From assembly GCA_947685225.1 (NCBI GenBank), contig CANTUV010000009.1, positions 1,302,001 through 1,366,000 on the forward strand: DNA of 64,000 nucleotides, written 5' to 3'. The first letter of the stretch is position 1, and each line of letters begins with the position of its first letter. Shown here piece after piece: positions 47,989 to 61,028 of this stretch. A model generated the notes under the pieces. It saw only the letters and a program-made list of their open reading frames with translations, did no database searches and had not been told where the DNA came from. The position numbers were made by a program, and so were the translations under genes. Source of the DNA: Garcia nutans (taxonomy: Eukaryota > Streptophyta > Magnoliopsida > Malpighiales > Euphorbiaceae).

Positions 47989-49130
47989 CTAGTGTGATGG
48001 AGATGATTGTTTTTTACTAGACCCTTCAAGATATTCATCTAGTTTTCGCTCAATCTGATCCAAGCGAGCACTATGGTGACGGAGGATACCTGCAATCTCA
48101 ACATACTTGGCATTCATATCAGTACTTAATAATTTAATTAATGCCAAAATATTCTCAAGGGTCACCGAGGAGGGAGGGAGACTAGGGGTATCATGTGGTA
48201 TCTCAGGTTGTGCAATAAGTTGTGCTTCCTCATCTATCAAAATGTAGTGATCCCCTAGCTTGTGACATAAATGCATATATTATAGAGCATCCAAATCTAT
48301 GAATTGAATTTTTACAGTTGGGGCTCCTAAATTCATTAGCCCAAGATGATGTGCTATTACAGTAACCATACCTCTAAAACTAAAATATCCCCCTTATCAT
48401 TATGTGTTACAAGAGACAGATGGTGGAGAAACAATGCTCCATTTACCCGTTGCCCATTTTTCATACACCAAAGAATAAACAACTCAAAATTTGTCGTAGT
48501 TCTATTACTAGTGCCTCTATCAAATATTGTGTGGCTAAGCACTCTATGTATATATCTATGAGAGGGCTTTATCAATTTTGAAGCTTTAGAGTGACTAGCT
48601 TTAAAAAGTTCATCATGTAGAGCATATTGTTTCTAAGCATTGATAGCTGAAAAAGCTTCATGAGATTGTGTTTTTAAAGCAAGGTTGGGGTGTTTAAAAC
48701 CATCATTTGGAAAACCAAAAACAACATTTAGTTCAGGCAAAGTCAGAGAAAAACTCGAGTTGAGCATCCGAAAGTGAATTTGATCAGTATCAGTGCAATT
48801 ATACATATTAAAATCATATACAAGTGTGCTCATAAACTCTAAAGTTAAAGCATAATATGATGATTTTTGAATGCCAAAGAATTTAGTCCATCCAATTCTT
48901 TCAACTAACATAGATATTTCATCAAATAAATGTAAATACCTGAGAGTGTCAGGATGGAGATACTTGTTAATACCAAGTTTTCTCTTTGTCAATTTTGCAT
49001 ACCTTGCTCTTTGTTCTGAATTGACAAAGTTAATTGAAGTTGGAGGTGTAGTGGGTTTGGAAGAGGATGAATTTCCTCTTTGTCTTTTGGGATTTGAAAC
49101 TACTACACTCCTTGATCTCTTTGGTGGCAT
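47989..49130 (-). pseudogene. Athila ORF1-like (putative plant transposon protein) gene, broken
   Basis: Two pieces of the ORF1-like protein found downstream of pol in Athila elements. The N-terminal piece, 48633-49130, starts MPPKRSRSVVVSNPKRQRGN, a basic, Ser/Pro-rich leader, followed by RYLHLFDEISMLVERIGWTK and LTLPELNVVFGFPNDG, the recognisable core. The C-terminal piece, 47989-48276, ends in a predicted coiled coil (AGILRHHSARLDQIERKLDE). Between them the frame is interrupted by stops. Function unknown; an envelope-like role is sometimes suggested for Athila. Not expected to act here. Confidence 0.8.
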
Positions 49131-49139
49131 GTTGGAACA

Positions 49140-50360
49140 ACTGAATTTTTTTTTAGCAATGAGTGAGAGAGAAAATACCTCTACTGGTCAGTGCAATGCT
49201 ATTGCTCGGGTGGATGGTTGGTGGAGACAGGTGGTGACTTGAATGGAACGTGCAATTGCTCGGGTAAATCGTTGCTGGACGAGCAAGGTGAGCGTTGATG
49301 GTGCTAGTTTGACTAGAGGACTACTGCTCCTCTCCTCTGAACGCGCGACTCGATGGGACTGAATGGCGCTCGTTTCTGGAAGCGCTGAACGAGCGACTCC
49401 ACTGCTCGGAGATGCAGGTGTTGGTTTGAGCGGCTACAGGTGTAAGATGGAGTGGCGCGCGACACTTCTGGGGTTGGATATGGCTCGATCTGCTTGGCGG
49501 AGTGATACTCGATTGCTGATGATGTACGAAATTGACGGGGTTGTTGCAAGTGCGAGTTACTGGGTCTGATGCTCGTGGTCGCTGATGAGGTGCGAGCTAG
49601 AGCCGCTGGACCTATGGTGCTGGGCATGCAATCGATGGAGTTGGAGCGATTGGATACACGACACTGGTGTAGCTGAGCTGCTGGTCAAGGGTGGAGCTTC
49701 GCTGATGGAGGTTGAGCATGATGGAGGTGGCTGCTGCAAAGGAAAAGAAATAAGAAGAGGTGTTAGGGTTTTATGAAAGAAAGAGGAAAAAAGAACAATA
49801 AAGAAAAAAATTATTTTTTTATTATATTTTTTTATTTTATATATTTTTTATTAGTATAATTTTTTTATATATAAATTAAATAAATAAAGGAATAAATAAT
49901 AACAACAATGAAATAAAATAACTAAAATTTGCATGGGCATGCAATTGCCCATGCATCCTTCTGCCCAAATTTCATCTCTTTATCCCATCTCACAGATAAT
50001 GTGCATGACCATGCAGATAATTGTGCAACTCTCGGCCTCTTTTTCCTAAATGCATATGAATTGTGCATGGGTAATTGCATGGCCATGTAGATGCCCATGC
50101 ACAATTCTGCCCAAAATCTGTCTTCATTACTAAAATCTCCAAAATTCTGCCAATTCAAATAAAAGCCATTTTAAATACTTGTGCACCTCTAATAAAAAAT
50201 TTAAAAGGCCAACCCCATACTTTAAACTTATAACATCAATTAGGATCAAACAAATGCATTAAACACATTCCTAAAAATTCAAATAAAAGAAGCTAGTTAA
50301 AAATCAAAATAAAATAAAAAAATGAGAATACAAATGAAAAAAAAAATTTAGTTCTAAGTT
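49140..50360. other. Non-coding middle part of the Athila element
   Basis: Open frames on both strands at 49313-49776 look like by-products of a GC-richer stretch. From 49928 to 50110 there are several GCATGGGCATGC / GCATGGCCATG palindromic words, also seen inside the LTR near 46640. No protein domain recognised. Confidence 0.45.
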
Positions 50361-50759
50361 ATAGTCGGTAGCTTGACTTTTTTAGGAGTTTATTCTCTTA
50401 ATTTGAAGGTTTTGGTTGCCAGATCAAACCGTCCTTCGAAATATGGCTTAAGCCGATGCCTATTGGCTTTGAAAGTTTCTCCAGATTTTAGGTGTTTAAT
50501 TTCTATTGCTCCAAATTGTGAAGTGCTCACCACTTCATGTGGACCTCTCCATCTAGATTTAAGCTTACCTGAAAATAGTCTTAACTTACTATCTTAGAGC
50601 AACACCTTTTAACTCTATTTAAACTCCTTGTGGACAATTCGTTTATCATGCCACTTTTTTGTTCTTTTCTTATAGAGACTTGCATTGTCATATGCCCATT
50701 GGCGAAATTCTTCCAGTTCATTAAGCTGCAACAATCGATTGTCACCTGCATTTTGAACA

Positions 50760-51528
50760 TCAAAATTTAAAATTTAGTAGCCCAATAAGCTCTATGTTCA
50801 AGTTCAACTAGCAAGTGACATGCTTTTCCAAAAACTATTCTAAATGGTGATGTGTCAATAGGCGTTTTAAAAGCCGTTCTATATGCCCAAAGTGCATCAT
50901 CTAACTTAATTGCCCAATCTTTTCTAGAAGCGCTAACAGTTTTTTCTAAGATTTCTTTTAGCTCACGGTTAGAAACTTCTCTTTGCCCACTCGTTTATGC
51001 ATGATAAGGTGTAGTTACCTTGTGCCTAACCCCATATTTTTTCAATAATTCTCTAAATTAGTGATTACAAAAGTGTTTACCACCATCACTAATAATAGCT
51101 CTAGGGGTCCCATATCTTGTAAAAATATTCCGCCTAAGGAATTGAACACCAATTTTTGAGTCATTGGTTCTTGTGGAAATAACTTCTACCCATTTTGACA
51201 CATAATCAACCGCTACAAGTATATATTCATTTCCATATAAAGATGGAAAAAGTCTCATAAAGTCTATATCTCATACATAAAAAATTTTACACACAAGAAT
51301 GTTAGTTAGGGGCATCTCATCCCTTTTTGAGATATTACTTGTACGTTGATAACGGTCACAAGTAGAGACATACCTCTTTGCATCATGGAATAGAGTAGGC
51401 CAGAAAAAAACTGATTGAAGCACTTTTGCAGCTATTCTATTTACTCCAAAATGACCACCTACCTCTTTATCTTGGCAATGACTTAAAATAGAATCGTATT
51501 CCTCTTCAGGGATACATCTCAGACTCAT
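50760..51528 (-). pseudogene. Athila-type integrase, broken
   Basis: 51271-51528 holds the zinc-binding N-terminus (HCQDKEVGGHFGVNR, then CDRYQRTSNISKRDEMPL; the last cysteine of CX2C is now tyrosine). 51058-51258 holds the core with VDYVSKWVEVISTRT and IISDGGKHFCNH. Homology continues minus-strand through HKVTTPYHA, a stop, then TSGQREVSNRELKEILEKTV and KDWAIKLDDALWAYRTAFKT to about 50760. At least three stops. The N-terminal frame is cut by the minisatellite. Confidence 0.88.
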
Positions 51529-54500
51529 ATCAACTCATATCAAAATCATATCAAAACCATACCAATTAAACTAGCTCATATCAAACTCATACCAACTCAT
51601 ACCAAAATTATACCAATTAAACTAACTCATAACAACTTATATCAAAACTCATATCAATAATATAAACTTATATCAGACTCATACTAACTCATATTAACTC
51701 ATAACAACTCATATTAACTCATGTCAACTCAAGACAAACTCATACCAACTCATATCAACTCAAGATAAACTCGTACCAACTCATATCAAACTCATATTAA
51801 CTCATACCAACTTATATCAAACTCATATCAACTCATACCAACTCAAGATAAACTCATACCAGCTCATACCAACTCATATCAACTCAAGACAAACTCATAC
51901 CAACTCATATCAAACTTATATCAACTCATATCAAATTCATACCAATTAAACTAGCTCATACCAAACTCATACCAACTCATACCAAAATCATATCAATTAA
52001 ACTAACTCATAACAACTCATATCAAAACTCATATCAATAATATAAACTCATATCAGACTCATACCAACTCATATCAACTCATACCAACTCATATCAAACT
52101 CATATCAACTCATACCAACTCACAACAACTCATACCAACTCATACCAACTCAGATCAAACTCATATCAACTCATATCAAACTCATATCAACTCATATCAA
52201 ACTCATATCAACTCATACCAACTCATATCAAACTCATATCAAACTCATATCAAACTCGTACCAACTCATATCAACTCATACCAACTCATATCAAACTCAT
52301 ACCAATTAAACTAACTCATAACAACTCATATCAATAATACAAACTCATATCATACTCATACCAACTCATAACAGCTAATAGTAACCCATATCAAACTGAA
52401 CCCAACTTATACCAACTCATACCACCTAATTTCTAATTTAAATCAACACTTACTAACTCATACCAAACTCATAATAACTCATGCCAACTCATATCAACAC
52501 AAGACAAACTCATACCAACTCATATCAAATTTATATCAACTCATACCAACTCATATCATACTCATATCAACTCATATCAAAATCATACCAATTAAACTAG
52601 CTCATATCAACTCATACCAACTCATATCAAACTCATATCAACTCATACCAACTCATATCAACTCATACCAAGTCATATCAATAATATAAACTCATACCAA
52701 CTCATAACAACTCATACCAACTCATATCAACTCAAGACAAACTCATATCAACTCATACCAACTCAAGACAAACTCATACCAGCTCATATTAACTCATTCC
52801 AACTCATATCAAACTCAAATCAACTCATACCAACTCATATCAGACTCATATCAACCCATAACAACTCATACCAAAATCATACCAATTAAACTAACTCATA
52901 ACAACTCATATCAATAATATAAACTTATGTTAGACTCATACCAACTCATATCAACTCAAGACAAACTCATACCAACTCATATCAAACTCATATCAACTTA
53001 TACCAACTCATATCAACTTATAATAACTCAAGACAAACTCATACTAGCTCATATTAACTCATACCAACTCATATCAAACTCATATCAACTCATACCAACT
53101 TATATCAACTCATATCAAACTCATACCAATTAAACTAGCTCATATCAAACTCATACCAACTAATATCAAACTCATACCAATTAAACTAACTCATAACAAC
53201 TCATATCAAAACTCATATCAATAATACAAACTCATATCAGACTCATATCAACTCATAACAGCTAATAGTAACCCATATCAAACTGATTCCAACTTATACC
53301 AACTAATTTCTAACTCAAATCAACACTTACTAACTCATACCAACTCATATCAACTCAAGACAAACTCATACCAACTCATATCAAACTTATATCAACTCAT
53401 ACCCACCCATATCAACTCATATCTAGTCAAGACAAACTCATACCAACTCATAACAACTCATACCAACTCATAACAACTCATACCAACTCAAATCAATTCA
53501 CGACAAACTCATACCAACTCATATCCAACTCGTATCAACTCATACCAACTCATATCAATTCATAACAACTCATACCAACTCATTAACTCAAGACAAACTC
53601 ATACCAACTCATATCAACACATACCAACTCATATCAAACTCATATCAACTCATACCAACACATATCAAACTCATATCAAACTCATATCAACTCATACCAA
53701 CTCATATCAGACTCATATCAACCCATAACAACTCATATCAACTCAAGACAAACTCGTACCAACTCATATCAAACTCATATCAACTAATTCCAAATCATAT
53801 CAGACTCATATCAACTTATATCAACTCATATCAAACTCATACCAACTCATATCAACTCATACTAACTCATATCAAACTCATACCAACTCATATTAACTCA
53901 TATCAAACTCATACCAATTAAACTAGCTCATATCAAACTCATACCAACTCATACAAACTCATATCAGACTCATACCAACTCTTAACAGCTAATAGTAACA
54001 CATATCGGTATGATTCCAACTCATATCCACTCATATCAGGCTCATACCAACTAATTTCTAACTAAAATCAATACTTACTAACTCATAACAAACTCATATT
54101 AAACTTATACCAATTAAACTAACTCATAATAATTCATATAAAAACTTATATCAATAATACAAGCTCATATTAGACTCATACCAACTCATACTAACTGATA
54201 GCAACTCATACCATCTCATAGCAACTTATTATCAACTCATATAAACTCATAACAGCTAATTTCAAATTTATATCAACTCATACCAACTTATATCAACTCA
54301 TACCAACTCAAGACAAAGTCATACCAGCTCAAGACAAATTCATACCAGCTCATATCAATTCATACCAACCCATATCAAACTCATATGAACTCATACCAAC
54401 TCATATCAAACTCATACCAATTAAACTAACTCATATCAAACTCATATCAACTCATACCAAAATCATACCAATTAAACTAACTCATAACAACTCATATCAA

Positions 54501-55187
54501 AGCTCATATCAATAATATAAACTCATATTAGAATCATACCAACTCATACCAATTCATATCAACTCAAGACAAACTTATACCAACTTATATCAAACTCATA
54601 TCAACTCATACCAGCTCATATCAACTCATACCAACTCAAGACAAACTCATACCAGCTCATATCAACTCATACCAACTCATATCAAACTCATATCAACTCA
54701 TATCAAACTCATATCAACTCATACCAAACTCATACCAATTAAACTAGCTCATATCAAACTCATACCAATTAAACTAACTCATATTAAAACTCATATCAAT
54801 AATACAAACTCATATCGGACTCATACCAACTCATAACAACTAATAGTAACCCATATCAAACTGATTCCAACTCTTACCAAGCTCATACCAACTAATTTCT
54901 AACTCAAATCAACACTTACTAACTCATACCAACTCATACCAAACTCATACCAATTAAACTAACTCATAACAACTCATATCAAAACTCATCAATAATACAA
55001 ACTCATATTAGACTCATACCAACTCATACTAACTGATAGCAACCCATACCATCTCATACCAACTTATTATCAACTCATATCAACTCTTAGCAAACTCATA
55101 TCAACTCATACTAATATATACTAACTCATATCAACTCAAGACAAACTCATACCAACTCATATCAAACTTATATCAACTCATATCATG
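51527..55187. repeat. 3.66-kb minisatellite of ACTCATAYCA units
   Basis: A nearly unbroken array of a 10-bp unit ACTCATAYCA mixed with the 11-bp variant AACTCATATCA; at a mean near 10.5 bp this is about 350 units. Variant words (CAATTAAACTA, ATCAATAATA, CTCAAGACAA) recur in blocks. A rare-word block with GCTAATAGTAAC, CTAATTTCTAACT and CAACACTTACTAAC recurs at 52372, 53259, 53986 and 54837, showing a higher-order period of about 0.73-0.89 kb. Small open frames inside (such as 52927-53133) follow from the repeat and are not genes. Confidence 0.97.
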
Positions 55188-57340
55188 CACAGTTTGTTCT
55201 TCTATCTGAACTGTTTATATCACCATAATAGTAAAGTGAAAGTCAGCAATTAAAATCAAATATTTCACCAAACACTAAACATTCCACAAATAAATTTTCA
55301 TTCTCGAAATCAAAATAAACACAACGAGTTAGAAGAGAGAGATCGAAAAAGAAACAATATAAATACATTTATATCGCAGTGAGAAACAGTAAAGAAATAG
55401 CGAAAAAATAACGGCTATTGAGATCAAGAAGGCCACTGTGAAGAAACAGCAGTTGCTTCAACCTTAAAACAATAAAAATGGAGAGATAGCGAAGATACGA
55501 CTACTATGGATCAAGAGTTTTTTGCTATGACAGAAGGAGAATATGAAATTCGAAAATGGGAGAGAAAAAAAAAACTGCTTCTAAAAATGTGAGGCGGACT
55601 TTTAAATTTTTAAGAATATTTTTATCTAGAATGATCTAATTAAGAATAATAGAGTCTAAAATTTATTAATATTTTGTTGAAAGGTATTTATCTGATGAAT
55701 TCTCTTATAATAATTATATACACTATATAATTTGACTTATTATTATATATTAATATGTTAAATTTTTAATTTAAAGTGTAGGTCATTTTAGTTTTATTTT
55801 TTAAAATATGCTTAATTAATACTACTGATAAAAATATTCTAATTTATTTACATAATATAAATATCTTAATAAAACAATACATAATTGGTAAATGATATCT
55901 TAATTTTTACATATAATAAACATTATAAACACATACACACACATATATATATTATATAATATAAATGATAAAGAATATTATAAGCCATAAGCAATAATAT
56001 TACTAAGCCTCATGTATGTGTTTGTGTGTGTTTGGTAAATAATAATCATACTTATAGTTCATCCTACAACATAATAATATATACAAATAATTAATCACAA
56101 ATTTTCTATTAAGTCAATAGTTATAACACATATATATATATAATAATTCTTTTATAAATATACTAGATAATGTAAATATTTTAATAAAAAATAATTAATA
56201 AAGAATATTATAAATTCTATATATAATGAACAATATAGACATTTATATTTTATATAATATAATTAATAAAAAATATCATATATTATATCATAAATATTAA
56301 TTTTTATGTTAAAATATTTTACAATCCTTGATAAGATTATTTAATAATTTTACTTTTGCTTCTAAATAATTAATATATATATGATGATGCATAATTTAGT
56401 GATAAATATTTTTTTTATAATATATTTATAATTAATTTCGCACTTTTGATATATATGTTAGGTAAAATTGGGTTTTCAATTAATTAAAATAAAAATAAAA
56501 AAATTAAATGAAAAAGCATAAATAAAAATTGTTAAATTAAACATATTTAATATTTAATATTTTTGTTTGTTCTTGAAATATGTCAATAAACCCTAAAATC
56601 AAATATCATAACCTGGCAACGGCCTCACTATCTTTATCGCCTACCCAGCGTCACAGTCTCTCACCATCTTCTTCATCTCCAAGCGAGCCTCTCACCATCA
56701 ACATCGCCATCGGCTGCTGGTATAATTTGTTTTATATATTTTTTTTATTTTACCTTATTTATTATTAATTTTTAAATTAAAAAATAGTTATATTGCAGAT
56801 AGCTATAGCACCATCTACTGATTTCCATATTATTTTGTGCTCCCTATTTCATTGATGGATTGATATGTGCAGGAAGAGAATTTTGTTTTTTAATATTCGT
56901 CTATGTTCATTTTTATCTCCTCTGATTCGATGGTTTTGGGATCACACATTAAATTTGAGGAATTTTAAAATTTTTTGTTGAGTTGAATTAAGTGACGTGC
57001 CAGTGTATTGGTAACTGAGTTTGTATGAATATGTGTATTTGTTTCAGACTATGAACTTCTTATTTTTCATTGAAAACTTAATTCTTTCTCATCATTAATT
57101 TGTGGAAATGTAATCTGAAACTTTCTTATAACCTTTTAGCTTTGTGTAATTGATGAATTTGGTTCTTTTGAAAAAAAATTGGTGTTTCTATTTCAGCTTT
57201 TGGAGTTTACTTGTTTCTTTGGGGACACATTTTTTTTCCTTGAGATTTTGGTTCTTTGGTGCGTATATTTGGAATTGATAGTATCTGCATCCTTTTATTT
57301 TTGTTTCTCCAGAAATCAAGATGGCATATTTAGCGCAAAA
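55188..57340. other. Right flank of the minisatellite and promoter region of bL14m
   Basis: 55188-55600 is ordinary unique-looking sequence with no recognised gene. 55600-56560 is very AT-rich spacer. 56560-56722 is a pyrimidine- and CT-rich stretch ending in GGCTGCTGGTATAA, a likely non-coding first exon and donor for the ribosomal protein gene. The region 56722-57340 would then be a 5' UTR intron or more leader. Confidence 0.45.
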
Positions 57341-59672
57341 ATGGCTGCAAGTTTAGTTTCCAAATGTTCTCGCAGTATGTTATTTTAACGCAACTTAATG
57401 GCTTTTCCAATTTGTTTTTGCTTTCCCATTTTCTGCCTACGGTAGCTTCTTGAGTCGCTTATTGTATTAAGTTTTGATGTCAAGGATTGTGTAGATGCTT
57501 TTACACACTGAACTTTGGAATTCATTTTCATCTTTGTTAGTGGGTTTTGAATTTAGTTTAGAAATGGCAAAAGTTTGGATTGAAAAGGTTGTTTATTTGG
57601 ACTCTAGAATCTAGAATTTTGGCTGTAAAATCCGTGTCTTGGAAGGGGCCTAAGGCTGGAGTTTTTTTTTGTGGTGTCTTTTGAGCTTATTTTGTTGAGA
57701 ATCCATACAGCCGACCCCAATTTGTTTGGGATTAAGGCTTAGTTGTTGTTGTTGTTGTTGTTGATGTGTTATTGAGATAGGACCATATTCCTAAAGTCTG
57801 AATCAGTCATACACCTGAATCATATGTGCATTGACAGTCATGATGGTCCAAATTCATGTATTTATTGCTTAACAAACAATTCTGGCCGGTATGGCATTGG
57901 AATCGAAATCTCAATTGGTTATAATCAATTGAGATTGTATCCCCATATGTTCCTGTAGTTATATGGCTCACTTGCAAAAATGTGAAATTCGTACATTGTA
58001 ACAAGTATTATATATACTCATGTATATGGCTGTTCAAGATCCACGCTTGGCCAATGGTCGCTGAGAGGTGGTATGGTCCATTTTTGGATTATAGATTGGC
58101 TTTTATAGTTGTGATGCTTCATGGTTGGATTCAGGGTGTCATAGCTGCTTACTTTGTAGAGATTTTATGACTGTTGATCTCAAACAATTTTCCCAATTTA
58201 AGAAGTGTCATTTGTCGTGTGCAGAAAGTTAGTTTATTTCTTCAGCATTTTCTTGTATGTGCACATTTTGCGCTGAAGTCGCCATATTTTCACATTGAAA
58301 AGTGCACATTTTCCATATTTTAAGTATTGGCTCTTGATATTCTAATGTGTATAGCAAAGTAAGCAGCCAGATGTGTATGACTTGACTACTAATAACATTA
58401 AAAACTACTGGTTCAGTCGGTTTCAAGTTCTCATTAAATGGCTACTTCTTATTACATGATTATATACATATATATACACTACTTTGAATGATTTGATGTT
58501 TCTTGGCCTTATGTATCAACTTCCATAAAAGTTTTGTCTTGATGTTATTGGTGGACATATCAGATTTTCTGTAGTGCATTTTTTCATCCTATTTTCTTTG
58601 ATTAATTTTTATAAAGCATCTTTAGTTTTGATTCTTGGAATTAAGTGGTAATTATTATAGTTGACTCACTGTATTTTATTTAATTTATTGGTAAACATGG
58701 CTAGTGGGCCATTCATTGTTGGGGGGTCTTAGCAACAACTTTTCTGGTTTGTTGGGCTCATCACATCATATGACATGCAGTAGTTTCATGTCCCAGGTAA
58801 GTTAATTCTAAAGACGTTTAAGCTTGTAGCTTTAGCCATGCAACATCTTCAATTTCTTCTGCTTCTTATTTGCCTTGATTTCTTCAAGTGATCAAAATCT
58901 GAGGTAGAGACTGGATAGGCATTTCATCTAATCTGACCATGCATTGAAATAGTTTATAAGCTGTTGACTTAGATGTGGCCTTCCAATGAGGTCAAAGGCT
59001 TTCCGCTCTCTTTCCTACTGTAAATGATTGGAAAGAAGCATATGAATTATTAAAAAGCAACTTTTTATCCTATAAAATGATGTGTTTGTTTATGCCTACG
59101 TTTTTTTTTATCCTATAAAACGATGTGCTTATTTGTGCCTACTTCAAAATGATGAAAATACAAGATTCTTCTTATATATATGGAGCCATTTCAGTTTATA
59201 CTGCATCAGAGACATACTCAACTTGCTCTTTAAATTGTTAAATTTTATATAATCTCTGTCGTATCCTTTTCAAATCTTGGCCTTTGCAATTTTGCAGCAA
59301 CAAAGGACTTTCATACATATGAGGACTGTTCTTAAAGTTGTGGATAATTCTGGTGCGAAGAAAGTGATGTGTATTCAAGCTCTGAAAGGGAAGAAAGGGG
59401 CAAGATTAGGGGACACAATAGTTGCTTCAGTAAAAGAAGCTATGCCAAATGGAAAAGTGAAGAAAGGAAAGGTCGTGTATGGTGTAGTTGTGTGTGCTGC
59501 CATGCAACGAGGCCGTTGCGATGGGAGTGAGGTCAAGTTTGATGACAATGCTCTAGTATTAGTTGATAAGCAAGGTCAGCCGATTGGGACTAGAGTTTTT
59601 GGGCCAGTTCCACATGAGCTTAGGAAGAAAAACCATGTGAAGATTCTAACTCTGGCACAGTATATTGCCTGA
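57341..59672 (+). CDS. Mitochondrial ribosomal protein bL14 (HUELLENLOS-type)
   Basis: Protein of the large subunit of the mitochondrial ribosome. Exons: 57341-57374, 58705-58796, 59298-59672; phases match and introns are GT-AG. The joined product is 166 residues: an N-terminal presequence of about 45 residues rich in Ser, Arg and Met and poor in acidic residues (MAASLVSKCSR), consistent with mitochondrial import, then the complete bL14 fold starting RTFIHMRTVLKVVDNSGAKK. Family signatures are seen: GARLGDTIVASVKEA, KKGKVVYGVVVCAA, FDDNALVLVD, GTRVFGPVPHELR, and the end LTLAQYIA. The ATG at 57341 is chosen because the upstream ATG at 57321 hits a stop after 11 codons. Arabidopsis relatives are HLL and HLP; this resembles HLP more, but I am not certain. 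Confidence 0.93.
57701..57763 (+). mobile_element. 3' end of an Au-type SINE
   Basis: In the first bL14m intron: ATACAGCCGACCCCAATTTG, GGGATTAAGGCTT, then (TTG)n. The AGCCGACCCCA...GGGATTAAGGCTTTGTTGTTG ending is that of plant Au SINEs. The 5' part with the tRNA-derived promoter is missing or too diverged. Confidence 0.75.
57908..57938. repeat. Short perfect hairpin
   Basis: ATCTCAATTG and CAATTGAGAT flank an 8-base AT-rich loop within the first bL14m intron. Confidence 0.7.
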
Positions 59673-61028
59673 TTTATGGATTTTTAAGTCGCCCTGTTTT
59701 GATTGTGTTGAAGCCGCTCTTACCAAACTACTGCCTTGTTATGAAGTTCTGAGATTGACATTAACAGCACAGCAGACTCGGAAGATTTTGGAGTGGAAGG
59801 AGAACTCACTCTTGACAAAGAAGGTAAAAAAAACACTGGAGGGTTTATCCTGTACCTCTATGGAGGCTTTGATGTAAATCTGCGAAAGAATATTCCTCTA
59901 AACAGTGAGAAACTATTGTATTGCTTTTTGTACTTTAATTCAGGTACAAGATAATGTTAAGAACATAAAAAAACAATAGATAAATATGAGATATTCTGTA
60001 AATACACAATATTGTTATTCTTGTGCAGAATAAAATGAGCAACAGAGTAACTGATTTATTGAGAATGAAATGATAGGGTTTCAAAGATGTGAGCAACATG
60101 GGTGGAGATTATCTTGCCTGTGTTCTAAGTGAGTTTCTCTTGAAGATGGAAGAAGAGGAAAAAACTGAATTCTGATTTGAACAAATAGAATTACCAATCA
60201 CTATCTGCCTTGATCATGTATTATTTCCACATTTGTAACTAACTGTGCATTTTATATGGAAAAACTCAACTATTGATTAAAATAATCTTGGTATTGTGAG
60301 GTCTGCCCTTATCACCGTTTATTCGATTCTCTAATGAGGTTCGATCATTGATTTGATTTGATCCCATGCTCCAGCGAGGGCTAATAAATAGAAACTCAAG
60401 TTAATTTCATATTAATATTTTAACTTGGCATACACTCAAAATATAAAATTAGATACAGTTTCATCATGCCAAATGTTCTCATTTGCAGATCTTTCTTAAG
60501 GTTGTTGTAGACCAAATTAGTCATTCTAAAAATTGAATGTTCTGTTTGATCCCCGTATATGACTGTAAACTAATTACGAAAACAAGGTAATAATTAATAT
60601 TAAAAAATTATGAAATAATCATGTTTTATTATTAATTTAAAAAGAAACAAGAATAGAAAAAGTCCTAATTAATATTCTAATTTATGCAGAAGTTATGTAG
60701 TAGTGGCTGAATTCATGATTCCCAATTATTGATGGAAAATCAGAAGACAAATGCATGTTCTTTCCTTCCCGAAATGCATGAAATGGTTTTATGGAGTTGT
60801 TTTTTCATGGGACCCATTTGCCAATTGGGTTCATAACACTCAAGGCATGGCTTCTTAAATGTGCAGTCACCATGTGTTGACATTCATGGCCTGAAATAAA
60901 CTCTGCATAAGAAGCATCGAAAGAAACTGATGGGATTTGTGGTTCTCTGTTTTTGTAGTTAACGAGTCTATATAAATAAAATCCTTGGAAGGTTTAATCG
61001 AATAAGGATCTGTAAGTTTCTTTAGAAA
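59673..61028. other. 3' flank of bL14m and promoter of the MLO gene
   Basis: 3' UTR and spacer. The open frame at 59665-59877 overlaps the stop of bL14m and has no recognised domain. From about 60960 a TATATAAATAAA run at 60970 stands about 60 bases before the MLO ATG and may be its TATA box. No other gene. Confidence 0.5.
60969..60980 (+). promoter_or_regulatory. Possible TATA box of the MLO gene
   Basis: CTATATAAATAA lies about 60 bases upstream of the MLO start codon at 61029, a plausible position for a gene with a short leader. Not otherwise supported. Confidence 0.4.

Larger units (their letters stand above)
45503..51527 (-). mobile_element. Truncated Athila-type Gypsy retrotransposon
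   Basis: Minus-strand remnant of a long Gypsy element: integrase (51.5-50.8 kb), non-coding stretch, ORF1-like gene (49.1-48.0 kb), spacer with conserved GCATTGAGGACAATGC and AAGTGTGGGGTGGG motifs (about 47.85-47.90 kb), a second AAGTGTGGAGTAG tract and one LTR (46859-45503). The order INT, ORF, LTR fits the 3' half of an Athila element. Gag, protease and RT are missing: the element stops at about 51527 where the minisatellite starts. Confidence 0.85.

Noticed and set aside
49313..49776. Several open frames on both strands in a GC-richer patch
   Set aside because: Overlapping on opposite strands, no domain, and within the non-coding part of the Athila element.
52927..53133. Repetitive 68-codon open frame with SYQLIST words
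   Set aside because: It is a direct product of the minisatellite unit; many frames of the array are open for the same reason.
51527..55187. CRISPR array
   Set aside because: There is no repeat/spacer pattern: units are contiguous 10-11 mers, and the context is plant nuclear DNA.
59665..59877. Open frame just after the bL14m stop
   Set aside because: Overlaps the stop codon region, lacks a domain, and lies in the expected 3' UTR.
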